Below, in pieces: positions 14,001 to 26,000 of a stretch of DNA of 64,000 nt (positions are counted from its first letter, which is position 1; every line of letters starts with the position of its first letter). The translations under genes and the position numbers were made by a program. The stretch lies in contig CAIIXF020000010.1 of assembly GCA_903813345.2 (NCBI GenBank), forward strand, positions 16,009,181 through 16,073,180, written 5' to 3'. The notes under the pieces were generated by a model. It was not told where the DNA came from. It made no database searches and worked only from the letters and a program-made list of their open reading frames with translations. The stretch comes from Owenia fusiformis (taxonomy: Eukaryota > Annelida > Polychaeta > Sabellida > Oweniidae).

Positions 14001-17000
14001 GTCATCAAAAATTTCTAAAAATTACATATTGTCAGTTTAATGGTCATTTTTTGAATGGTAACAATATAATTTGAAAAAATGTATATACTTTTCTCTTTAT
14101 TGTTCTAGAAAACACATCAAACACTTCTTTTGTTTCTGGTATCATATGCTCAGAACGAAACGAAAAATCTTTCCGAACCTGTTTTGAACAAAACGACATA
14201 TACACAACATGTTTAAGTCTCTCAATATTGTAATTGTACAAAGCAAATTTTGGTTGATTTAAAAAAAAGTATCTTGTTGATGAAATAAAAGGTTTATCTC
14301 GATTTTTATCTATTTTTGGGGGGTTTTGTTTTACTTTTTTTCTAACTTTGCTTCAATATATTGAAAAGGTAGAGAATTCATAATAAATTGAAATACATTA
14401 GACTGAAAGCTTCTGAAATTGACTCTTTATTTAAAATCAGTATCAAGATAAGACATAAAATGATCCATCTTAAGTAGACACATATGTTTGGATAACTAAC
14501 GGCTTATCAGCTTTATAGTGCTTCATATAACTGTATAATTCTTTTCCAATCTGGAGACAGGATATTTAAGTTATGTAAGTTATGGGTTTGTCTCATTACT
14601 GTAGTCTTGACTGGATTAACTGTTTTCCTCTAGAAGATAGGTTTCAGGCTGTTTCAATGTATAATTCAAAGACAATTTTAAAGAGTTCTTTAAAGTTAAA
14701 GTTCTGTCAAGTCTGGAGTAAAGTTAAAATTTCTATAATGAAATATGAAGTATAAAATATCTACATTGGAATCACTTATATTTTTAGACATACTATGACC
14801 ATTGCGGCTTACCATTTTTGACCTATATACCTATCATAGGCGTAGCCAGGAGGTAGGGGCAATGACCAATAAAAATAAGAGCTATAAAATGCATTTTGTT
14901 TGAAGCTTCTAGCAAAAATTTGGCGATCGCGACCCCTCCCCCTGGTCTGCTGGTTGCGCTTATGTCTTTTATTTCCACATATAGGGTAACTCAGTGAACT
15001 TAAATATACAAGTTTAATGTTAAACGTTGCTCTAAAGTTTGTGTAACTGATATCTACCTGGTGTGCTCATGTGACCAGTATTAGATTAGATAGAGAAAAA
15101 AATATAACACCTTCATTATGAACTAGCAGCTCATACCCAAACAGAAGAATAAAAATCTGTACAAATTGATTGTTGCTGTATGCCAAAAAATAGGTTTTAA
15201 AATGCTCATAAATATTAGATAGCTTATACATGCAATATACTGGAGTAATGGCGCCGGAGTAATACTACTCAGATAACATTTTGGTTATTTTACCGTGATA
15301 TTTGAAGACAATTGTTAAATACATAAATATTAGATTTACAATTGTACTTTTTTGTTACAATGTTCAGATTCACCTTTCCACAAAGTCAGCTCATGAATAT
15401 TGCTTAGAAATCTGTGACGTCAACGAGAGAAACTTTTTCCCGCAAAAAACAAATGCAATCCTCTGTTGATTGCTGTAAGTATTACCTCTTCAAATATGCA
15501 AGTAATCAGTAAATTATTGACAGATTTTTATTGAAAGTCAAATTGGCATTTATTTACCCTTTCTAAGCGATTGAAATATTAAATTTCTGCTCATAATGAG
15601 TAAATAATTTGAAGAGAATTACTCCGGATGTGGACAGATGAAATTATCATAATCATTTACTAACATTATAACATATCTCTCATGCATATAAATATATAGA
15701 TACACAATCTATTTTAAGTTAATCTTCAGTTGTCATTTGATGAATGACCTGTTCAAATTAAAAACATTTGCTCTAATTCATTAAATCATTGACTTCACTA
15801 CCTCCATAATTCAATCAACTAAACGATTACTCACTATTTATTTCTGCAAGTCATATCAGATCATATCTTGAAAATATTATACTTGAAAACATCGGGATAT
15901 GTATGTATGGAGATTGTCCTATATGAGGTTCAGGATATTACGGCCCTCGGGCAGATATATAATATTGGCCAAGGGATAATCCAAATATCCTGAACCGACT
16001 ATAGGATGATTTGTTTGCAACCAATCGTAGAATTATTTTAAAATGTCCAGTTTTGTATTCTTGTTTCTTTTCCTGTTCAAATCTTTGATTATTAATGGGG
16101 TATACTGCTCCTACACTTCTTTAAGGCATCAAACAGATCGCGATTGTCTGCGTTTTTCTCCATTGTGGTTTATTACAGTATGCGAATGTTACAAAAAAGA
16201 ACCAATACTGGAACAGCGATTATAACGTAGCGGGCAGATATACTATATCTGACCGCTCGGAGAGGGACGTAAAGCTTTATCTGCCCGCTGATGAAAATAT
16301 AAGTTTTTACAAACCGGCTTTATGTACCCGTAACACGTCCAAGTATGGGATAAAGAATTGATATCTTGGAGGAGCGTGACATATATAGAGATTATCCTAT
16401 ATGAGGTTCAGGATATTGGGATTATCCCGAGGTAAATATAATATATCTGTCCGAGGGCCGCAGCTAGGTCAAGAGGGAAAATATATTATATTGGCCAAGG
16501 ATAATCCCAATATCCTGAACCAACTATAGGATAATATGTTTATCCCATACCGATCTTGGTCATCTGGTTCACATTGTTCAATCGTGGAAATATTTTAGAA
16601 TATTCATGTCCAGTTTTGTTTTCTTGGCCGTAGGTGGATTTTCCTGTTCTCTCAAATATTCCCACATCTATTATCTCGAATTTTTGATTGATTAAGTGGA
16701 TGCTCCTTCCCTTTTTTAAACCTTCAAACAGATCCCATAATATACCAGGTAAATCAATAAGTTCCCGGAAAAAGGCTCTCAATTCTTTAGTTTTGTACCA
16801 TTCTTCGTGAAACTTTCACAGACGAAGGATAATTTAGTTTCTAATTACTTCCTGCAATATGAGATTTTGTCAACAAATCATTCTTAAGGCATGGTTGTCA
16901 TAGCAACCTGAAAAAACGCCCCTCGGGGCAATTTTTTTCGGTCTCTGAAAGAAAATTCTTTTTTTGTTAAATTATACATTTTCTTAAGAATTACTGAGTG

Positions 17001-20000
17001 CTAGATTACATCATAGTGAGTTCCTTTGTTCTTTCTGAGAATGTTGCTCATTTTCTTAGACTTTTATGAGACACAATGTGGCACATGACATAGAGACTTT
17101 TATCTGATTAAATCAAGATCAAATGCAGAAAATGGAGTCCGAAAAGGAAAATGACCAGCTCTCAAGACAAGAACTCTTAACCCAGATCAGAGGGTCCATT
17201 AGATGTTGTGTATTAAGGAATATCTCAAAGAAAGACACAGTGACTGAAGTACAAAAAGCCTATGGTGATGCTATTAAGAAGCGTGCAATCTATGATTGGT
17301 ACGCCAGGTATTCCGAGGGCAGACTTAAAGTGAGTGACAACCCTAGATCAGGACATCCCGTTACCGTGACAAAACCAAAATTGGTGGCCAATGTCAAAAT
17401 GGTCCTAGATGAAAATCGCACATGTTACTATTATGGAACTTTCGGAAAGATGTAATATTAGCTATGGGAGAACTCATGATAATGTTTGTAGAAGTTTATA
17501 TATTGTATCAATAAAATTGATCTTTACCATACATTTTGGTTTTCGTTGTTCTCCAATTATTCACCATTTAAAAGTTGCCCTGCAGGGCGTTTCTTCAAGT
17601 TGCTATGGCAACCGTATCTTAAGAAGGATTAGCCGAAAAAAGTTCATATTCCACAAAGTAAGGAGGAACTAAATTATCTTTCATCTGTAAAAGTTTCAAT
17701 AAGATTGGTACAAAAATAAAGAAATGAGAGCCTTTTTCCAGGAACTTATTGATTTACCTGGTATACCTGTAACACATCCAAGTAAACATGTATATATATT
17801 CCAATGTATATTTCCCGCTGCGTATCTCCCGATCCAAATATTCCCGGGAAAATGTTTTTTGTGTAGAAGTGTAGAAACAGTCAATTTTTAAAAGTATCTT
17901 ACTAAAGCAAAACTGTCAAAATAGATCCAGCAGAACGTAGAATTTTTCTTAACCAAAATGATGATGGATTTCTTGAAAATAATGAGAATGAGAACGCTTA
18001 AAAAAACTAGATATGCAGGGTGTCCTGAAAACTTCACTTGTAAAACCTCACCTTTCATAGGATAAACTAGTTATGTGATGATCGGTTTTGAATAATGATC
18101 ACTTGGAAGATTTTAGAGAAAGAGCATATATCATACATGTTTATTGATGATATGTTGACATTGCTGATCATTATTGACATTGCTGATGGCGAATAAGTAC
18201 CAAAAGGTAACGCTTTGTGCGAATGTTACTCATGGTGAATTTCTGATGGAATTTCTTACTAGGACATAATAACCATTTAACAGGATATTGTATGACCACT
18301 ATCAAATAATTTAACCGAGTCATTTTTAACTTCTCAATTCACATTTTTTGTTTACAATCACACGAGACATGTGAGCCCGGGTATGTGAGGCTGATCTGAG
18401 AAGTCTTAATAAAACAATAGTTCTGTTAAAAAATGATTAAATTAAATTACATAAGATTCGGAATGAAAGTGCCCCGTCCATATTTCATATTTGACTAAAA
18501 ATAATTACTGCATTGGGCAAATAGAATCCTTTTTATTGCAGTTAATTCAAAATATTCCTATGCTGGCTGTACTAATTCTTCAAAACTTTCAGGCATTGAC
18601 ATCATTGATTTGACTCATTTGCATACAACCAATCAGCGCGCCGGAAATTATAGATTTTCTTTACTTTGTGGAAAGGTGAATATTAATTTCATATTCTGTC
18701 AATGTTTAACATATTAGATTTACAATTGTACTTTTTTGTTACGATGTTATATTCATTTCATATTCTGTCAATGTTTAATACAAATACCTACATATAGATA
18801 TCTCAAGCTGGGAACTGGGGACTGGGGACCAGCTTAGAAGATACATACATACATATAACATAGATATCTCAAAATGGGAACTGGGGACTGGGGACCAACT
18901 TATAAGATACATACAAATACATATATATACAAACACAGATATCTCAAACTGGGAACTGGGGACTGGGGACCTTCTTAAAAAGATACATACAAATACATAC
19001 ATATTATATATAGCATATAAATATCTCAAACTGGGAACTGGGGACTGGGGACCTTCTTAAAAGATACATACAAATACATACATATTATATATAGCATATA
19101 GATATCTCAAACTGGGAACTGGGGACTGGGGACCAGCTTAGAAGATATATACAAATACATACATATATAACATGTATACAATACACATATATCTCATAAA
19201 TTAAAGCATATTCATAGATATCTCAGATATTCATGAATTACTGTTATTTAATTAACATATGCTATGCCAACTAATAAATTAATTGTTCTGTATCTAGTTC
19301 TATATATGTATCTAGTCTATCTAATTAACGTATTCCATATATGAATACATATAATAATGTATGTATCTATCTAATTTGCATATTCTGTGCTGGCATATAA
19401 TATATATATGCATGAATACATAGATATATATATGTATACATATATGTATCTATCTAATTTGCATATTCTATGCTGGTTTACATGGCCCATAAGCCTCAAA
19501 GCTTCTATATTTGATTTTTAAGATTCACCACGTTTCAAGAGGAATATCAGCTGAAATTATGTTCATCCAGGGGGTTTCTTTGTAGATAATAAAAATATAT
19601 GTTAGTGTTGATGAAATATCCAAACTTAAATATATTTTGACACTGGTCGATGATCGTTGAATTACCCCCCTGCACTAATTGTTGCACCTTTAACCTTTAG
19701 CATGCTACCGGCGAGCGTAGTCGCCTGTGCTGAACAATCCCCGGCAACTGCCGGCGACTCCAGTCGAATTTAAACTTTCAAAAACTTAACTTTTTCCCGC
19801 CGGTCTTATGATCCAATCAGATTGCCCGATTTATTTAGTCCTTACGTGGGGACTTCCTGTTGACCTAGAAATGGCGATGTTTCGAAAAATATTTCTCAAT
19901 TCAACGATTTAAACAGTGTTTAAGTCGTTTTTAGTGAACAAATCGTACAAAATGGCGGCCAAATACGATCACAACGAACATGTGGAGGAAATGGATCGCG

Positions 20001-23000
20001 ATTTCGAGCCCTTTAGGCTCTTGGAAGCCGATAATGGTCATTGAAAATAGAAACTAGAATATTTTCTGAACTGAAAAATGAACATTCGATCGCTGCAAAT
20101 TCAGTTTTGGATTCTGACCAGACGTTGAATCTCCACAGGGGCGAAGCGGCGGATTCCGGAGGAGTATTTATGGTATATTTATGCCCAGTCCTGTTTATTT
20201 ATGTAAAAAATTCATGAGAGCATTTTTTTCATGAGCCAGGCCAATGTATCTTCTCTTTGTGAAAATTTTATCCAAATTCATTCAGTAGTTATTGAGATAT
20301 TAATTATTTAGTCCAGGCATATCATTTTTTGCACTCTTTGAAAAATAAGTCAGTTGCGTGGGATATATTTGCTGAATTAAGTTAGCATGCAGAAGGTTAA
20401 TAAGTCATATGTGGTCTGCACTACCAGTGTCGAAAATTAATGGAGTTTCAATATGATTGGAAAGTGCACAGAAATACAAAAACATTGGTATCTGGGGATC
20501 TCACAACTATAGTTTTTTCTGTATTTTCAGGTTCATTTGCCATGTTAATTCATGTATAATTTTTGTATCTGCCTCTTTGTGGGAAGATTTCAGGCTAGGT
20601 TCAACTCTATCACTGGTTACCACTGTACAGATCTCACCACATGAATCTGTCTTTCTTTTGAGTTTAGGAGCATTTTTATCTTTTTCCATTCTTCAAGGAT
20701 CAACTGACTCAGCTACATTTCATTCTCATCATTTAAAAGGAATTCCTTCCAATTGTTAGGAATCCTGGTATTAGGTCCTTTTATTATTAGCTTTTTGGAG
20801 ACATGCCTGTGTATTCTTTCTGGTTCTTTAATTGAATCTTTCTTATAGGAAGCATCTGAAGGATCCTCGATCTCTGCCAATAATCCAAATGTTTTGGGTC
20901 GCTCAGGAAGTATATGGAACAATGCATTGTCATCATAGGCTATAATTGTTTTTTTCTGGTTTGGGTCCATGTCCAATATTATATGTTTCCAGATCATGTA
21001 ATAATTTTGACTTTTCTGTTTTAACCAAGAGCCCATCAATTGTTCCAAGAACCCAGGGTATTGGACTCAGGGGATATTCCAATATTCGCTTTAGACTGAT
21101 ACTATGCGGCTCTGATAACATGACTAACTGGCCAAATATATTGCGCTCAGCTCTAATCTCAATCAGTTTGTTTCCAGAGCTTTTCACCTTTTTGACTCCA
21201 GCATTGAATTCAGATGTTTTCAGTTTCATTCTTTTATGGGGTCATAAAAACTTTTTCCCTTCTGCACAAATTGGTCTTGAATATATTGCTTAAAGGCTTG
21301 TGTGCCCTTTGATGCTGCATTTTAGAGAGCATCTGCTAAATTAGAGGGTGTTGGCATTCCAGATGATATACAGGATAAATGATCATTGTCCTCAATTTGG
21401 AATGGATTGAGAAAGCCATCAATTGAATCAATCAAATTAATTAATAATAGAAAATCAGACAGTAATAAGCCTTGCATAGCTTACTATTCTCCCTTATTGT
21501 TTTGCTACATGTTCCCTGCAAATAATGGATAGCAATTTATAATTGCAATTAGATAATCAGTTCATTAATTAAAGTTAAATATAAAGGTATTTTGTATAAA
21601 GTAAAACCTGTGTACAGTGAACATCTATAGAGCCACAAAAAATGTGTTCACTATTGGTAGATTTCAATACAGAAAGACAATTTGTATTGGAATCAAGGTA
21701 TGTGCTGAAAATAGGGTGTTCATTTTACACAGGTGTTCACTAGAGAAAGGTGTTCACTAACACAGGTCCCACTGAATTAGGCTTATGTCATTTTAAAGAC
21801 ATTCATTAGCTACAAGTAAAACAAGGCATTAACATGACAAAATGTCACCACCTAGTTGAAACAAGATAAGAAATATCTTTTTGACCTTGAGGAGGTCACT
21901 AAAGGTCAAATCTATTTTGACCTTTAGAATGTCATTTAATGATCAAATCTATATTCTTAAATCTTAAGAAGGTCATTGAAGGTCAAATCTCAAACCTTAA
22001 GTCAGATTTGAACTTCCAATAACTTAGAGATGATTTTGAAAAAATGGTTAATTTGAAGCAAGTTGAAAAAAGACCTTTTCTGACCTTGAAAAGGTCATTG
22101 AAGGTCAAATCTTAAATATAAAGTCGAATTTGAACATCTGAAAACATGTAGATGATTTTGAAAACAATTGAAGTCAGTCTATACAGTATTTGTTAATTAC
22201 AGTAAAACCTGCGAACAGGGAATGCTCTTGGGACTGAAGGAAAGTTTCCTTGTTCAGAGGTTTTCCCTATAGAGAGGGGCCGCACTTTCAGCAAACTCAG
22301 AATTGCCAATAAGCATTTTTGTATATATGGTGATTGATTGTACAAATGCCGGCTCCATACTTGGTTACGTTTTCCCCATGTTGATTTTAGCTGCTGCTAG
22401 CGTCTGATGATGGTGTAATTATTGATTTGATGTGTAGAGATATATTGCTAAGAACTAAATTTCAAGTTTCATCAACCCCATTTTATATCATTGATAATCC
22501 AGAAATTAGATCAGTAAAAGATTTAGATATTTGGCTCAAATATTTGTTAATTACATGTATTGGAAATTGTAAGAATTTGTTACAGACCCCAATTGCCAAC
22601 CACCAACCACAAACCGCCGACCACTGACCACCGTCAAAAAAGAACAGAGACCTTAACAATATGTCACCACTTTTTGTTGGTGACATAAAAATGATAACCT
22701 GATATGAACCATCCTAAGCAGGTGTCCAGAATCCGTACCTCCTTCTTCCCCCTGCTATTACCAATTTGGACGTGCCGATTTAACTGAATCACATGATTTC
22801 TGTCGCAGTGTTGCGACAGCCAATCAGATTGCGAGTTCTTAATCGGGGAAACGGTAACTGCTTATCGCGGGGGGTAAAAAGAAAGAATATGTTCTGGATT
22901 TTGAAGCCCTGTGATCAGAGGATGGATATGAAGTATTTATTTTTAGATGAACATGCCAATATGGCCACGCCCTTCTAAAAAGGGAAAGAGGGGAGAGGTA

Positions 23001-26000
23001 AATTGACCCCTATAAGCAAAAACATGTTAGAGTTTGAGTTTTTTCTTTATGGTAATGTGTTGGGGACATGTTGGTGCTACTTTTAGGAAAGTTCCATTAA
23101 TATTAAACTGAGATTGATTGAGAAATTAAAAAATCAATACCAATCAGTGTCTCTCAACCCCCCTAAATTCTATGATTTTAGGGTGAAAAAATGTTGGTGT
23201 TTTTAAATAAAGTTAAAATTCTTCAATTTTTTTACATATGCATTGTAAGTATGATTACTCTTAACAGAAACACCAAAAGAAAGAAGCATTGGTTGTTTAG
23301 TTTTTGTTTTATAGCTAGATAATAATGTACCCCCAAGAAATCTGAATTTTAGGGTCGAAAATGCAATTTTAACATCTTTCGCACCATTTGCGGCGCATAA
23401 GACTAGTAAAATCTGTTGAGATAGACCTAAATACGGAACCTAAGTCACAAGAGAAATTGTCCCGACAACACCCTGATCGAAGTGCCTCAGATCGCTACCT
23501 AGATTTGCTTGGTTATTACTCTAGTGTTTATATAATACAGTGAAACCTGTCTCAGTGAACAGATTTGCACCTAACTGGGGTCAAGTTTTTGAAGATAATC
23601 TCTGCTATGCTGAACGTTTGTTCATATTAGAGACCATTTAATGAGACCATCCTTCATTCAAAGGACTTCGTGTATTCCTCAGTTCAGAAAAGAAAGAAGT
23701 AAAATACCTATAGACCAAGGATGATTGAGACCTACATATACATTGTCATGTAAGCTTTTGATTTTGAAGAGGATGTGTCCTCTATTGTTCAATCTGAATT
23801 TGTATTTTTGTAAACCCCCTCCCTCTTACCCCTACTTTATTCTTAAGCAAAGCTGAGGCCAATGAGGGTAAGTGAAAAATTAGAAAAATCAAATACCATA
23901 GACAAACATAGTTTTTTTGAGAAATAATTGAAATATCCGATGCAAGGTCGATATGGTCGAAATGTAATAACAAGTCATCTAAGCAGTCACTAATATCATT
24001 GATGTTCTGCAAAGTAATGGACTTTCCTAATATCGTAAGTAAGGCTTTATGGCTTTGCCTGACGATTTTCATAAATCTTTGTTATGGGGTAAACATCTAG
24101 TTATTAGATCAAGGAAAACAGGAAGCTAAAGCAAGTGTTGCTCTTTCCATTTAAAATATTATAGAACAGAAACGAAATAGGAATTTTCGAAGGACTGTTA
24201 TGTAAGAATATTTTTACAATCTTAGCATACTTACTTAAATTCTCCTTAAGGAGATCTCCATTTCTCCCCCAGGGGATATCTGATTAGTCTTTTAGTGGAG
24301 AAGCTCACAATATCTCTACATATAATATACAGGTTCATGGGTTTTCTTTGTATCATCTCTAACAGTTTTCTTGTTTAGAATAGCAAGTCCACTATTGCAA
24401 TAATAAATGCCTCCTATCAAGTAGTATTAGACAGTTGTTTTAGATTGGCTAAGATGAGGCAATATAAACCAGCTCCCTGAGATCTACTTTCATACCATCC
24501 CATCCTTACTGTTATATGCTATATATTATCAATTTTAACAGGATCAAAACAAAACATACCAAAGTAAAGGAAATCACATTGTACATGTAGTTGTTTGAAA
24601 TATTCATTCTTGAAATAATAATTAATATGAATAACTAAAGGTAGTTTTTTCTCTGATTTAATCATGAAAGGTCTGTATATTTCGATTGTAAGGTCTACTT
24701 ATATACAATTAGATGTGATGTAACATTGAGCGTCCCATTGCTACAAGACTAACAAGTTAACTGAGATCTCCAGGATCTATGGCTGAAATAGTATTCTTGC
24801 ATCAAAACCCCCTTAACTCCCACCATTCTTTCTAATACACTTTTGTCTGGGAGAGAGTGGACATGCTTTTCCCTTGATTTGGGGTATCATAAGCAAGAGA
24901 CATATTTTATATGCCTTAACCAAACTCACAAAATCATGACAAGGATTTGTATCTCTATTCTGCAACATCTAATATACATTTATTGCTTCAATAGCTAGTA
25001 ATTCTGGTGCCACTCATGGATTACTGAGTAGATTTCCTACATTTGTTATTGATCATTATCTTGCAGGATACATTGTATCATTCTTTCTCATTCAGAAAAC
25101 AAACCTTGAATGATGAGATACTTTAAGAAGAACAATAGTTCTTTCCTTAAAAGTTGCAAATAGATTAAACAGTTCTAGATCAGCCAATTCAGTAAACTTA
25201 AATATAGATCTGAAATTAATTAAATGTTTACTTATTAAATGTTTACTAACATAGTTGTTTATTCTGCAAAATATGATATTCCTGAGTCATTATGGATAAG
25301 TATAAACATAGAATCAGTTATGGGAGAATTCTGCAAGATATGAGATTAAATGGGACCCAAGAATTCAATAAATTGTAGCTAAATGATGGGGCACTTGACA
25401 GGAATAATCCTTGGTTCAATCATATTCATTAAAACAACCAGATTATGACAAGTTTAGCAGGGATGTTTTATTATCAATCTGGGACATTGTGCCCTGTATA
25501 TATCCGCGCCAATATTCATTATTTGCAACATGTTGCTTGATATTTCATTTGGAATGTTTCTATGGAGGTATCTTTTTATATGCATTATATATCCAACTGT
25601 AGAGGCTGCATTGCTCCAACCATCCTTCAGGGGAAAATCACCCCCCCCCCCCCCGCTTCCTCCCCATTTTTATCATGAGTCACAAAACTTTAATAGTGAA
25701 GATCAAGTTGTTAGAAATGATACCCTATTATGCCTCCTTCCCCTGTACAGTAGTAAGAAGGAAATTCTAATTCCAGAGAACATATCCTGATACTCATTGC
25801 ATCTTTCTGTATCATGCCAAATCTCATAGCTGAGAAAAATGTGATGTCATAGTTTATCATTATGACCGGTACATTGGAATTTTTAGATTGTTAAAATTGT
25901 CTGAGACACTATTTCAAACATAGGAGACATAGGGCATTTACAGTACAGGGAAGACATAATATTTTGGGAAGCTGAAGTAAAAGAATCTGTTGCTCAGCAG

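Larger units (their letters stand above)
11822..19495. mobile_element. Inner 7.7-kb inverted-repeat transposon with 8-bp target duplication
   Basis: The ends are exact inverted copies: GGCTTATGGGCCATGTAAAC at 11822 and its complement ending at 19495. They are flanked by identical 8-bp direct repeats TCAAAGCT (11814-11821 and 19496-19503). The inverted arms continue inwards for about 700 bp (11822-12320 plus 13312-13460; 18780-19495) and contain a minisatellite. An 8-bp duplication fits hAT, P or Merlin-class elements. No transposase of its own is recognised, so it is probably non-autonomous. It interrupts the nuclease-like gene of the outer element and contains two mariner-class insertions. 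Confidence 0.8.
10328..23502 (-). mobile_element. Outer long-TIR transposon carrying a FEN/PIN-like nuclease relic
   Basis: Bounded by inverted ends of about 543 bp (10328-10871 and 22961-23502, outermost CTAGGTAGCGATCTGAGG). Between them, all on the minus strand and in correct order, lie pieces of one protein: N-terminal and middle part at about 20430-21293, C-terminal part at 11079-11620. The gap is explained by an inner 7.7-kb element and a TTAA MITE. Without these insertions the element would be about 4.8 kb. No clear target duplication beyond a possible TA. It lies in intron 1 of the co-receptor gene, antisense to it. Superfamily unknown. Confidence 0.72.

Noticed and set aside
21885-22110. 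Nuclear-receptor half-sites (AAGGTCA) as an enhancer
   Set aside because: The motif is part of a diverged tandem repeat, so its recurrence needs no regulatory explanation.
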